A DNA stretch of 64,000 nucleotides from Platynereis dumerilii (taxonomy: Eukaryota; Annelida; Polychaeta; Phyllodocida; Nereididae). Location of the stretch: NCBI GenBank assembly GCA_026936325.1, contig JAPTHN010000011.1:37668629-37732628 (forward strand), given 5' to 3'. Within the stretch, counting starts at the first letter, position 1, and each line of letters starts with the position of its first letter. The notes under the pieces were generated by a model. That model saw only the letters and a program-made list of their open reading frames with translations, ran no database searches and was not told the DNA's origin. Made by a program: the position numbers and the translations under genes. Positions 22,991 through 34,499 of the stretch are shown piece after piece.

Positions 22991-24120
22991 GCCACACACA
23001 TACATTACACTACCCTCCAAAGATTGAATGCACCAGTGAAGGTCAGGTTTCTGTTAAAAATACTCGATCTTCAACACAATTTATATTTTATACTTACATC
23101 AAACAATATGGGAACTCAAACTGAGGCCGGAACGTGATAATTTTCTCAATATCCCATATTATGCTTATCTTTGAAAAATTAAACAACACAGTTATCTTCC
23201 AGCTTTATGAAATTTAATCATTTTTACATGCTTCTACCGGTGTGCTGTTTCTTTTTTTGATGTATTCCAGGATCTCGGGCGACATCCAAGGTTTGTTTCA
23301 AATTTTGATTTTCCTTTGACGTTTTAGAGCAATTTTGTCTATGATTTTAATGAAGACTAGAATGCCCGTTGGAGAGACAGGTGGCCTGAGAATGCATTTC
23401 ATGTGATATTTATTGAATAGCATGGAATTGCCTGAGAATGCATTTCATGTGATATTTATTGAATTGCATGGATTTTTGCTAAGATGATCTATCTATCTAT
23501 CTATCTATGTATCTATCTATCTATGTACCTTGGTGGAATAAGATAATTTTGACACGTAGACCATGAGAGTTATTTTGACACTTAGACCATGATAGTTATT
23601 ACCAGTCAGGGCAAATGAATGTTGTAGAATGTGTGTATTGGGATATTCAGATGTGCTTGACTGGCTGTCTGATGAGTTGAGCTGTGTCATTTTTGATTGC
23701 TTTAGAATATATCAATGGAAATATGTGCATGGTAATGCTTTGCATATATTGAGGCTAAGTATTTTGATTGAGTGTAGTGCGTGGGGTAAGAACTGGTATT
23801 CAGTCCATACGCTGAACATGAGATAGGCCAGCACATAGGTGGTCACTGGGTTGGGCAAAGCCCGCGAAAATGCTTAGGGAGAGCACAGGGCAGGCCAGGC
23901 TGTTGCTTTAGTGGCTGTGCTTCCCTCCGACATACATTGGGTGACTCAGAAGAGCAGGGGGAGTAGGTGCAAATAACGTGAGGGCTAAATTAATGGCGTC
24001 GTGGTGGTGCATGAAGGAGTTGCGTGAAAAGGGCTGTAGGAAAAGATGATTAGTAAGAAATGAGGGAGGACTTGAAGGGATTTTATTAGCCACACTCAAA
24101 GGCAATGTCAATAGGAATCG
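22991..24120. other. No gene; small tandem duplication and ATCT microsatellite
   Basis: A 44-bp duplication (TGAGAATGCATTTCATGTGA, then TATTTATTGAAT) occurs twice in tandem at 23390-23470. It is followed at 23486-23525 by a short ATCT microsatellite. The rest has no recognisable coding or element signal. Confidence 0.5.
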
Positions 24121-24560
24121 TCATGCAAAATGTGATGGATGTTGCTGGAGTGGCGATGGAGGAGAAGAAGTGACATCAAAGTTGAATAGATAGACTTTTA
24201 AGAGTAGGATTTTTTCAATATTTTCCCAAGCTTTGTTAGTGTCTGCACAATTTGCCTCAGACCAATTTTGTGATTCAATTTGTTGGATAAGAATATCTTT
24301 TGAATGATTTTTCATAGATCTTACATTTACAATGCGAGTTTTACCAACAGCTTCTCTTATTATCTTCCTAGTACAATATGTCATACAATGATCACTGAAA
24401 CCTACAGTGATGACTCCACTTTGTGATATATTAGCAGTATTTGAAACAAGTATATGATCAATAAGTGAGTTTTTTTTCATGGATATCCTAGTTGGATCAT
24501 TGACAATTTGTGTGAGACCATTATTTTTCAGAAATGTTTTGAGTTTTTAACAGTATTGGA
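24121..24560 (-). pseudogene. LINE endonuclease C-terminal remnant
   Basis: The minus-strand frame reads SLIDHILVSNTANISQSGVI and then VGFSDHCMTYCTRKI, the conserved C-terminal end of the apurinic-like endonuclease of jockey/CR1-group LINEs, including the SDH catalytic motif. Downstream residues resemble the linker between endonuclease and RT. The fragment stops without an RT. It abuts satellite 1 block 3. Confidence 0.75.
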
Positions 24561-24574
24561 CTCGGAATGAGATG

Positions 24575-25440
24575 TCTAGATTCTTACACTTGCAATTGGT
24601 GATATACAGACCTATTGCTAACACAAATTTTGAAAAGATAACTAAAAATATTTTGACTCAATTGCATGTAAATAAATTCAATTTTTAGGAGAACCTTCAG
24701 GTGTTGTGATCTTTTGACTTTACTGCTTGTCACAGTCAGTAATTTCTGACTCTTGCAATTGGTAACACGCGGAGACCTATTGAATATCCCACAATAGGCA
24801 GTGAAGTTCTGGCAAAAAACCATGTGATTCACACCATGTGGTTCATCGTTGTGAACCACATGCATCTCATTATCTGACGTTGTTATATAAACAATGGGCA
24901 GTGTGTTGTATTCTTCAGCAACCTGACATTCATGAGGATCATTGCTGTGAACCACACTCCCATTAAGTTTTATTATACAACATACAGTTCCGATTGATGA
25001 CTGAGAATGTCTTGACTCAATGGTATGTGAATTTCATGGAATTTGTTACAGAACCTTTCAGTGTGGTCATGTTTATTTTTATATGTCAGTAAATTGTAAC
25101 TTGCAATTGGTGATATATAGACCTATTAAGCACCCACATTTCAAAATAGTGACTGATTGTTTCTTGACTCAACGGTATGAAATTTGTTAGGAAGTTTTCA
25201 GCATGGTGATCTTTTTTGACAGTAGTTTTTCACTCTTATGGTTAATAATATATACAGACCTATTGCGAACAAAACATTTCAAAGTAAAACTGAAAATGTG
25301 CTGACTCAACGGCATGTGAATTGAATTAAATTTTTGGGAGAACCTTTTGGTGTTGTGATCTTTTTACTTTTCTGTTTGTCGGTAAATTCGGATTCCTGTA
25401 ATTGGTGATAAAGATGTATACCTGTTGGGAACACACAATC
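24575..25440 (+). repeat. Satellite array 1, block 3
   Basis: About five diverged units of the 150-bp satellite, recognisable by TTGCAATTGGTGATATACAG, CTTGACTCAATGGTATGTGA and GGAGAACCTTTTGGTGTTGT. The block is separated by over 8 kb from block 2, so it was split by insertions or seeded separately. A segment at about 24790-24960 is not satellite-like. Confidence 0.8.
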
Positions 25441-25531
25441 ACTCTATAGATCTCTATATATTTCAACATGTGGTGGGTTACTTACGTCATTTTTCCTTGC
25501 AAATTCATGGACCTGCTTTTTCATAGCTGTA

Positions 25532-26485
25532 GGGTAAGGTGGGGGAAATCCGCCCCCTTTTCACATTTATTCCTTGCTCAGTCCCTCACCTTTATGAAAA
25601 ATGAACATTGTATTTCAGGGAATGATGGAATATAAACATCTGAACATATCTGGAAACTTACATGCTTTAATTCGTCACCTTTGAGCCAACATCACCATAT
25701 GAATGTTCAATCTCAGGGGGCGGATTTGCCCCAGAAGTGTGGGGCAAATCCGCCCCCCTTCAGTTTTGGTTACAAATGACAAGAAACATTTGGCTTCTGA
25801 AGTAAATTCTATTCTTAAATTAAGCCCTGGCTCTTCTGGGTGTACTTACAAACATGTAAGGATCGTTTCACAATTTATGTGTGCGAATAAAAAAAGTTTG
25901 CATTTGGCATATTCAACATACACTAAAACATGGCAAAAATTCTTAACTTCATCTCAATTAAAATCATAATCACAATTAGTGGAGCTTTATGACAAAATAG
26001 AGTGACTTACAAGGCATACCTCGTGTTTGTATGCTTTTAACATGAGAATCAGAGGGGGCGGATTTACCCCATGGACAAGGGGCGGAATTGCCCCGACCAC
26101 TAGAAATTATGAAGGTGGTATTTTCTAAATATGCATTTTATTGATTGGTGAAATCTCTTGCACATGTAAAGTCGTTGAATAAACATTGCTATTAATGACA
26201 ATAAGTAATGTGTTTATACAACATATACCTGTAAAACACCTCAGTTTTGAAAGTTTCAATTGCACATTGAAATTGCTTAGTGATGAGATATATGTCTTCT
26301 TTCTCAGTTGTAGTCCAAACAAAACTATGTAACAGCCTAATCTCTGTGTTTCAGTGGTCTCTAGACACATAAGCACTAATCTGCATGAGAAATATTTATT
26401 GTCATTTATATTTTGGGTCATGAGAGAACTTTTTCTACTCAAGGGGGCGGATTTACCCCGGGGGCGGATTTCCCCCACCTTACCC
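25532..26485. mobile_element. TA-flanked MITE with GGGGCGGATTT motifs
   Basis: The ends are near-perfect inverted repeats, GGGTAAGGTGGGGGAAATCC and GGATTTCCCCCACCTTACCC, flanked by TA on both sides (25530-25531 and 26486-26487). A motif GGGGCGGATTT(G/A)CCCC is repeated in both orientations at the ends and inside (about 25716-25760, 26054-26098, 26441-26475), including a perfect hairpin near 25735. A deletion derivative of the same family lies at about 45340-45545. No coding capacity. The TA target suggests a Tc1/mariner-type transposase. Confidence 0.8.
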
Positions 26486-26499
26486 TACATTCATCATTA

Positions 26500-27520
26500 A
26501 ACCATTCATTTGCAGGAAAAACCTAGAATCTGATCCTTTCTTCTTCCTGAAAGTATACGTGAGATTGCAGATTGCTTTCAAGGAGCTACCTTTGGAAAAT
26601 AGGACATAGACCTTTTTGAATTTCAATCATAATTCCTCTGCTGTAGTCATCTCACTTTTTTGATGGGAAGGGAAAGTACTTCTTTGCCAGGGCTTTTGCT
26701 GGTGAGGCTGCAAGTTGAATGTGAGAGGCAGCCTTCATATTCCATGGCATACAGCTTTCTCGTACTGATGCGATGTTCTGCGCTTTGAAATTGCATATTT
26801 TTATAGATTACATCGTCCTCGATATCGGTTGTCCCGATTTCAAGTTCATTTTGCGAGGGCACTGAACCTGTTACGTGTTGGAATAGTGGGAGTGTTGTAG
26901 TGAACATTTTCCTTTTGGGTATCTCCCTTCTGCTTGCCATTGTCTTGTGTGAGGGATTCTCTCAATCTATCAAGTTCTTTCTTCATGCTCACACTTTCTT
27001 GTTCTTTGACTTTTGCTATCATTGAGGATTCACACACTTAATCTCTCATTGCCAGAAAATCAGTTTTTTTCCTAATTCTGAAGATACATTTCTGGGAGCT
27101 GGGTAGTTAGTTAGATCATGAATGCTTTTGTCCGTTAGATGTTGACCAATTTTCATCAACTTTGGAAAATTTTGGTGGAACCTGGAAATGTGGTGTTTTG
27201 ACGGTAAGTCTGGCATCACTGAGGTAGGGGGCCACCACATTCGACCTTCCTCAGTTTGCTGGTTTGGCGACGTAAATTACAAGGTTTCACCATGTCCAGT
27301 GGACAGTCTTGAAACAGGTTTGAAACAATTTAGTGCCAACAGAGCATCATGCAGGTGCCATCATACAGGTGCCATCCTTCATATAATGAGATCTAACGAA
27401 CATTCAAAAAGGCATATTTTCAGTATTGCCAGTGTTCTTCCACAACTGAAAAAAAAACCACATATTATATGCAATGTATGAAGTTTTCTCTGTATTTGGT
27501 AAGAAATTTGACTTTCCATA
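26500..27520 (-). other. Unrecognised minus-strand frames, possible ORF1-like remnant
   Basis: Overlapping minus-strand frames at 27037-26846 and 26940-26647 read as a heptad-like charged segment (MKKELDRLRESL) followed by PTIPTRNRFSALAK and a further 70 residues. A coiled coil followed by an NRFSAL-type segment occurs in some retroelement ORF1/gag proteins, but this is weak evidence. No zinc knuckle is visible. I cannot name it. Confidence 0.3.
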
Positions 27521-27527
27521 ACATATT

Positions 27528-27600
27528 TCGGTAACTGTCCTAATTAGCCTACCAAGTGCAAAAATACAGGATGTAAAGCCCCAATCTTCCATCCATCAAT
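27528..27600 (+). mobile_element. SINE tail fragment
   Basis: CTAATTAGCCTACCAAGTGC and then GATGTAAAGCCCCAATCTTC and ATCCATC match the 3' half of the SINE at 1533-1763. The tRNA-like head is absent. Confidence 0.6.
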
Positions 27601-27609
27601 CCAAGAAAT

Positions 27610-28235
27610 TTATAAACAATACCTGCGCAATGAAACAGGCTCAGGATCTGTCAGAAAGACATCACACAACCTGTTTAAAAGCTGCAGAGGTAAAAATCTG
27701 TATTTTTTGTGCCATCCTTGTGCTATTGTCCCAACGACACATCTTTCCCCAAAAGAAAAGCATGAGGAGGGCAAAAGTGGTATTTCTGTTTGTCCTACGT
27801 CTGCTATACAGGTTGTGTGAGGATTTTTGATAGACTCTGAGCCATTTTCACACTTTTGCATTTGTCAGGCCACATGAGGACATGTTTCCATGGTTTCATT
27901 GTCTCACTGGAATGTCATTGTGTGTGACAAACTCTGACATGACTTTTCAAAAAACAAAATTTTAACAAGTTCAGTGGCATCGACTGATGCTAGTCTTGTG
28001 CCCTTTTGCATCATTTTCTTCAAGCTTTAACATGAAATCATTAGATTTGCCCTATTGGGTGCCTAATACCACTGTCCACTGTCCATACCCCAGTGTGATA
28101 AACTTTGCTAAAGATGTGCAAACAAAGGTCAGAATGGAGTGATTTTATGGAACTGACTCCATTGGCAAATGATTATACATATGTATAAACTCAACAACCC
28201 AACTGAATCATATACAGAAAAATACAGCCCTGGAA
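27610..28235. other. No gene recognised
   Basis: Short frames on both strands (e.g. 27630-27861) have no recognisable domain. No terminal repeats or satellite motifs were seen. Confidence 0.4.
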
Positions 28236-28239
28236 ATAG

Positions 28240-28920
28240 TTTTGCGTTTTTAATTTGGTTCAGTTTATTTTATGCACCAGGGAAAATCCAGGGTGTATAT
28301 TTTTTATGCACTCAAGAGTGTCAGTTCCCTGGGGGGGGGTACTTACTATGTCCAAGTGTACACCTTTGCTCGGCTTAGTAGGCCCCCTTTTCAACTGAAA
28401 AATTCTTAGAGTTGGGTCTAAAAATCTGACATAATTCCTAGAGTTGGCCCCTAAATTTAAATTGGAACTTTTATCGAATCGCGATGTAATTTTTCTGTGA
28501 AATTATTGGTTAATTCCTGGGAAAAACAGGCAAATACCACTGCGAAGACACAAAAAAAATCCTAGAGTCGGGGTATTTTCGTGACGACCGACCACCTAGC
28601 ACCGGGTCTGGTCGCCGAACTTCCAGCCTAGCATACGTATCAGAAAAAATTTTGAGTACCCCCCCCAGGGTCAGTTCATAGTCAGACAATTTAGATAACT
28701 TGACTTTTTAGGAGGTGCCTATTTATTATGTGTCTGGGAATATTTTTATGCACCAGGGTATATATTTTTTATGCACCTGGTTGGTCAGTTCACAGTCAGA
28801 TGATTTTAGAAGACTTGACTTTTGTCCAGGTGCATATATTTTATGCACCTGGGTGAATATTTTTTATGCACTGGGGAAATGTAATTTTATGCACCTGGGT
28901 TAGGGTGTGGCTGGTGCCCC
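28240..28920 (+). repeat. TTTTATGCACC(A/T)GGG tandem repeat, split by a MITE
   Basis: The motif TTTTATGCACCTGGG recurs about eight times at irregular intervals of 30-60 bp on both sides of the hAT-like MITE at 28328-28669. The longer block GTCAGTTCANAGTCAGA followed by TTTTAGAAGACTTGACTTTT also recurs (28671 and 28788). This is a diverged minisatellite. Confidence 0.7.
28328..28669. mobile_element. hAT-type MITE with C/G-run ends
   Basis: A 342-bp element with inverted ends CCTGGGGGGGGGTACT and AGTACCCCCCCCAGG, flanked by a perfect 8-bp duplication GTCAGTTC (28320-28327 and 28670-28677). The duplication is part of the surrounding minisatellite unit. No coding capacity. The 8-bp duplication indicates hAT. 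Confidence 0.85.
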
Positions 28921-29371
28921 TCAAAAATTAAAAAATTGGAGGAGACCCCTGTACCTCTTTTTGGTATTGTGGTTTGACCCAAGGGACTTGCCTGAGAAAT
29001 ATCATGAGAATTGATAAAAGTCACCCAGAGAATCTACCCTAGACGAATCCTTCCAGGGCCGCACATTATCATAGATTTACGTCACGAGCGACGAGCGTCA
29101 TATCCAATCAGCGTGCAGGAGCTCTCTCCACTTCAAATATTTACCGGCAATTTCCGAAGCGACGGCTATCATTTTAAAGCTCTCAGAGAGATCTATCTAA
29201 CAAGCTAAACATCATATGTCTAAGGCTTTGGGAAGTATCTAAATCAGCGAAATCGGCCTCATTTGCATAACGTGTGTGAAAGCCTGTTCATTGGCCAGCT
29301 TTGTGGGCATGTCTGCTTTAATCACTGAAGGCTTTGCTGAAGTGATAAAAGTTTACCTTGACAACAAATTT

Positions 29372-29892
29372 CAGGGGCGGACTGGCCCTATGGGCGAGAG
29401 GGCAGTGCCCTGGGGCCCAACACCTCAGGGGGGCCCACCAGCAACCTTAAAAAATCGAAATTATCAAAAATGACGTAAAAATCTAATTCTGGGCCTAAGA
29501 GAAATATTTAAAAATCTTCAATTAAAACTTGACAAGCATAATAAACAATGAAGTTAGGGGCCCCTCTCTCAGTTTCGGATATGATCCACTAGGAGGGTCC
29601 CTGAGATTATGCCTGGACTTTTGGAGGTCCACCTTGTATGGGCCCCCTATGCCCAAGTTCCGAATCGCCTTTTAAATTTTTTGTATGATGATAATTTTCA
29701 AGTCAGTGATATCAAGCAAGCAAGGGCCCACTCCCTGTTGTGATGCAGAAGTTTTTGCTTAAATTTATACTAAATGTATATACTACTCATAATTTTAAAA
29801 TCATGACATCTTATGAAAATGCTGCTATTGCGATGATAGGGGCCCGCCAAAGATCTTGCCCAGGGGTCCACTGCGGGGCCAGTCTGCCCCTG
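29372..29892. mobile_element. MITE with CAGGGGCGGACTGGCC ends
   Basis: Inverted ends CAGGGGCGGACTGGCCC and GGGCCAGTCTGCCCCTG (one mismatch). CAGGGG-type ends are characteristic of hAT elements. No exact 8-bp flanking duplication is seen, so one flank may have changed. The inner sequence is rich in GGGGCCC. It interrupts or abuts the downstream part of the hAT transposase on the minus strand. Confidence 0.65.
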
Positions 29893-30321
29893 AGCACAAT
29901 GCAGTAGAAGTTTCTTGGCGGTTTGCAATGATGCCAATTTGCACATCTTCATAACTTCTGGTGTTTTCCTCTTTTCCATGTTATCCTGCATGGCTTGTTT
30001 CATCTTCTTTACTGTAGGAGGATCATCTAAGTCATTGATCTCAATGGCTTTTTCAAGCTTCATGAGAACTGGAATAGCGCGGGAGAGGGAGGGTTCCGTC
30101 TCATACGAGAAAATTTCAGTTGCCCTTTTAAATGGCTTCAAAACTTCTATCAAATTTTGAATGACTAGTTGTTCATTAATGGTTGTAAGTTTGTGTTTTA
30201 GATCCCGACGCCCGGGACATTTAGGGTCGTCCACAACTGCATGAATTGCTGGTGTCCGTTCGGTCACTCTGACCAGCATCTCGTAGGTACTGTTCCTACT
30301 TATTTGCGAGTTCACTCGCAT
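29893..30321 (-). pseudogene. hAT transposase, C-terminal half (fragment 2)
   Basis: After a stretch aligned to the conserved TRWNSTY motif (here SRNSTYEML), the frame reads RVTERTPAIHAVV, then LIEVLKPFKRATEIFSYETE, a hallmark of ZBED-like hAT transposases, and SLSRAIPVLMKLEKAI. Coding similarity ends where the CAGGGG-end MITE begins at 29892, so the catalytic C-terminal dimerisation region is missing here. Fragment 1 is at 34051-34491. Confidence 0.7.
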
Positions 30322-31339
30322 TTGTGAGCAAACAGGTTTAAATAAGGGTAGTCAGAAATTTTGGATCGTTTGTGAGAGACAAGGGAGCACTTTTTAAAGT
30401 TTCTTTTTCATGAAATTAATGAAGAATTGGCTAACTTGAGGCGCCTTGCTCACATTTGTGTCTTTGGTGTCTTGTTTAGTTACAATTTAAGTTTTTAGTT
30501 TCAACAAAATCACGGCAAAACAGGAAATAGAAATACTGTTGTTATTGTTTTACTGCCCTCTGATTGGCCGAAACAGTTGCGATCGTTTTTTGGACACTTC
30601 TAATGGGGCTAAAATTATAATTTTAGGCTCTTTAGAATCCCAAATCCTTGAACCATATGAATTCGTTTTTTTATGGAGATATCTTTATTCATTGCCGAGA
30701 ATTCGTTGAAAAAAAATTAAAAAATATGCACAGTGTTGATGCAGGTGTGAATCTTTATAGGCTCATTTCAGCCGCTTAGAATCATCAGATTTTCACCAAA
30801 TTTTCACACAACGCAGTTTAGAACCTCCCTGAAGAAACAAAACCATCATTTCCTGTCCGACTATTCATTAAAACCCCTTATTTTCGCTCGTACGATAGCG
30901 TCTTTTTACCGCAAATCACTTCCTTCTTTTATCAAAAATTTCAGATTTTTCACTCTCAACTTCTCTTCAACTTTTAAACCACTTGTAATCATCGTAGAAA
31001 TCTCTAAGTAGGCTCATTGTCTTCGCAATTTAATTCTCTACAAGCTGGTGTTTTTTATTTATCAAAACAATCCATAATAACTTCTATAAAACGTCCGTTT
31101 CACAACGTTGTTTCACCGCTACACTTAGTGTAGTATAGGCCTACATTCCAACAACCAATCAGATCTCTCAATTTCTAATTCCCCTTTACTCATCAACCTA
31201 TTCCTCTCACGACCTCATCTATCCCCTCATAACATCCCTCTATCCTTCCTCTCTTCCCCTGTTCTTCCCTTTCTTCCTAGAATTACTATATACTTCAATT
31301 TTTCACTTCCTTCTCATACTGTCAGCCCATTGGCTGTCA

Positions 31340-31560
31340 ATATAAACAGTGTATCCCATTTTCATAATCTAGCTTTTTGTAAACATTGTATCTCATTTTC
31401 ACCATCCAGCATCACATCTTCATTTGTAAACATTGTATGCCATTTGCACCATCTAGGACCCAAACGTAAACATTGTATATGGTTTTCACCATCTAGAACC
31501 AAACTCTATTTTGTAAACAGTGTATAGCATTTTCACCATCTACATCACAACTCCCTTTTT
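31340..31560 (+). repeat. Tandem repeat of about 50 bp (TTTTCACCATCTA)
   Basis: The motif TTTGTAAACATTGTAT followed by TTTTCACCATCTAG occurs five times between 31340 and 31560 at 45-55 bp intervals with substitutions. No coding potential. Confidence 0.7.
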
Positions 31561-31610
31561 CGTATAAATCCCTCAATTCCACTTCTCTCTCACCCCTTTC
31601 CCCTCACCTA

Positions 31611-32569
31611 GGGGAGGCGGGGGTCAGAAGTCACAAAATTAAGAAAAAGCCCCAGAACAGAGCAGCTGTTTGTTAGATCTTAATGACCTTTGGCACAATT
31701 ATGCAGTATTTAGTTGACTATAGTTGTATCACATGATAGCTGCTGTGCTGTAAATAGGCTTTAGTCAGTTCACTATTATTTAAGGCAAAGTCCGATGTGA
31801 CTTTTTACCCCATGTCAGCGTCAAGAAGTCACAACCATGGGGTAACAAGTCACATGCAATGGTTGTGAACATACAACACTATATGAGGTAATATGCAGAC
31901 CTAGACTTAATAGTCATCCTTGTGCTTGAAATTTATAGTGAGCCTTCCAAAGCTATCGGCATGCAATGACAATGCACCATCAGCAAAGCCGGCGTCAGAA
32001 ATTTCCCAAAGTTTGTGAAATTAAATTTTGCTACAATGATCTCTCATCAGTGTTATTGATGGTGAATGATGACAAGATTGTAAGGTAAAAACTTCTAGTG
32101 TGGTATAATTTACTTTCCTTAGCACAGAATACTGACTTCCCGATACCCTATGGTAAAATATCACAATGCTGGGGTGAAATGTCACAGTGTGACATTTCAC
32201 CCCTCAGCTGTTTTTGAAATTCAACACTTGATCATGGCAACTTGGTGACCAAATGGCCAAAAATGGGTTCACAGCATGAAAGACAATTATCCAAAAGACC
32301 TTGAAACACTAGCACAACTTCCTATGTCACAGTGACCAGACATTAATAGAGAAAGTTCAGAATCATTAAAACCTGTTTGGGACACCAAAAATGCATGAGG
32401 TGGGTAAAAACCCACTTTGCACAATGAGTATAATTTTCATATTCCCTGCAGACCTTCTCCTCATAAAAGTGTCCCAAATTATGATTTAAGCTTAAGAATT
32501 AGGTCACTGCAAGTTGGTCAAAAAGGCCTGTGACTTTTCACCCCTGTGACTTTTCACCCCCTCTTCCCC
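31611..32569. mobile_element. TA-flanked MITE with GTGACTTTTCACCCC motifs
   Basis: The ends are inverted repeats, GGGGAGGCGGGGGTCAGAAG and CTTTTCACCCCCTCTTCCCC, flanked by TA (31609-31610 and 32570-32571). The motif TGACTTTTCACCCC or its complement recurs near both ends and internally, including a hairpin around 32165-32205 (GGGGTGAAATGTCACA). Size and layout match the elements at 25532 and 36878 although the motif differs. No coding capacity. Confidence 0.75.
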
Positions 32570-32574
32570 TACCC

Positions 32575-33450
32575 CTCCCTTCCTATACATAACCCCACCC
32601 ATCTCTACTTTACCCCCTCCCACCCCCACTTACCCCCACCTTCACTTTCACCCAGAACTTCACTTTTTCACTTTTCTCCCTGTACTTAAATTACTTCATT
32701 CACCCTCACTTACCCCCACTTACCCCCATTTACCCCCACCACCTTTACTCTCTCAACCTCTCTCTCTCTTTCTCCCCTTACATCCCATACTTAAATTTCT
32801 CATTTACCCTCATTTTACCCTCACTTACCCCCACTTACCCCCACCACTTTTTCCACCCAAATCCAACTCTTTCTCCCTCTACACCTCCAACACTTAAATC
32901 ACTCCACTTATTACCCTCACTTGGCCCCACTTACCCCCATTTACCCCCACCACTTTTTCCACCCAAAACTCCTTTTTTCTTCTCTACTCACTTCCTCTAC
33001 TTAAACTACCTCAATTACCCCCACTTACCCCCACTTACCCCCATTTACCCCCACCACTTTTTTACACTCTAAACTTCTTTTTTCTTACCTACACACTTCC
33101 CTTACCTAAATTACCTCAATTACCCCCACTTACCCCCATTTACCCCCACCACCTTTTTACACTCTAAACTTCTTTTTTCTTACCTACACACTTCCCTTAC
33201 CTAAATTACCTCAATTACCCCCACTTACCCCCATTTACCCCCACCACCTTTTTCACTCTAAACTTCTCTCTTCTTACCTACTCACTTCCTTTACCTAAAT
33301 TACCTCAATTACCCCACTTAACCCCACTTACCCCCAATTACCCGATTTACCCCCACCACCTTTTTCACTCTTAACTTCTCTCTTCTTGCCTACTCACTTC
33401 CTTTACCTAAATTACCTCACTTACCCCCATTTACCCCCACTTACCCCCAT
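32575..33450. repeat. C-rich minisatellite (TTACCCCCA clusters, unit 90-105 bp)
   Basis: Units of about 90-105 bp repeat roughly eight times. Each carries three to five TTACCCCCA or TTTACCCCC blocks followed by ACCACCTTTTTCACTCTAAA and CTTCTTTTTTCTTACCTACA. The plus strand has almost no G. On the minus strand each unit has four or more runs of five G, so G-quadruplexes could form. Confidence 0.85.
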
Positions 33451-33581
33451 CACCTTCCACACATAACATATATCTTTCATCATTTCTCACCTCATCATCA
33501 CTAGTTCTCAATATGAGCACCGACCCCAAAAAGTCTAATGTTTCCACACGATCGCGTAGCCACTCCGAAACTCGAAAAGAA

Positions 33582-33842
33582 TCAGGGTGTGCAGATTACT
33601 CTTTTTATGACGCTGTCAATGGTCCTTTTTAGGTTTTCGCGTTCCTTCTTCGTAGTGGTTACTGCTTCCCATGCATATGTGGCAATTGGTATTATGCAGG
33701 CCTTTACCACCTGCCACACCATTCTCATCTTAATACCTTTAAGGTCTGGGCTTCCTGCTATAGCCATAATTGTGTTGTAAGCCGCTTGTACTTTCTTCTT
33801 TACTTCATTAAGTTGTTTATTCCATTTTTCCACTTTTTGCAA
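33582..33842 (-). pseudogene. LINE reverse transcriptase C-terminal fragment
   Basis: The minus-strand frame reads IKMRMVWQVVKACIIPIATY, then AWEAVTTTKKERENLKRTID. This matches the region after the RT palm of many LINEs (R...L....I.P...YG.E.W). It is too short to assign a clade and is not obviously from the LINE A or LINE C family. Confidence 0.5.
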
Positions 33843-34050
33843 CCATCAGTATCTGAAGTTCGGGGGGAACGGGCACTGCCCCCCCTGGTCATACCACTGC
33901 TAAGTTTATCGTCTGTTATATTTCTCCGATCATGTATGGAAATCTAGGCCCCAAATTCGACACCATTTTCCCAAGAATCAACACATCAAAGCAAAACAAC
34001 ATAAGCATGGTGAACTCGCATGTGTTCCGCTTGCGACACAAATTCTAGTT

Positions 34051-34491
34051 GGTGTATCGGTGGGGAGTTTGTGGCCAAGATACTCTTCCTTCAAAAGAAG
34101 CTTTTGTTTGGATTCTAGCATGCCCATTGCCAAGGGACTATGATAAAATAAGGAAATAAGAGACAATTGACCTGGCTCTTGTCACCACTTTAGAAACTTC
34201 CTTCAAGCCGGCTTTAACGATTAAATTCAAATTATGGCCATTACATGGTAGCCTCAACCATCTGAGTATGTCAAAAGGTTTTTTTTGTTCGCAGCATTGT
34301 CTAACTCCTGTTACTTCACCTAATTTCCATCGGTTTTTCGTCTCCTGCAGAGCATTGGAAATGGCTTCTCCAGTGTGCGAAATGTTCACTTTCAAAGTCT
34401 CAAGGACTTTGCAATTCAGTTCCCAATCGAAATTGGAGTTAAAGTAAGTAATCACCTTCTTGACAAGATAGAATGGAATAATAGCTACCAT
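34051..34491 (-). pseudogene. hAT transposase, central part (fragment 1)
   Basis: The frame reads CNGHNLNLIVKAGLKEV, then VVTRARSIVSYF, then (shifted frame) MLESKQKLLLKEEYLGHKLP and TDTPTR. In hAT transposases these blocks (CxxHxLNL, kcRsIVxyF, lxxDvpTRWNSTY) occur in this order. The coding stops inside the TRWNSTY block at about 34045, and fragment 2 (30321-29893) resumes there. A frameshift lies near 34150. The N-terminal BED zinc finger is not visible. Confidence 0.75.
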
Positions 34492-34499
34492 GCTTTTAA

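Larger units (their letters stand above)
30305..34045. mobile_element. About 3.7-kb insertion splitting the hAT transposase
   Basis: The two hAT fragments would be contiguous without this stretch. Near its edges TGCGAGTTCAC (30305-30315) and its inverse GTGAACTCGCA (34010-34020) form an 11-bp inverted repeat, possibly part of terminal repeats. Inside are a tandem repeat, a TA-element, a C-rich minisatellite and a LINE fragment. An intron in the transposase is the alternative, but the content is repeat-like. The exact ends and target duplication are unresolved. Confidence 0.45.
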
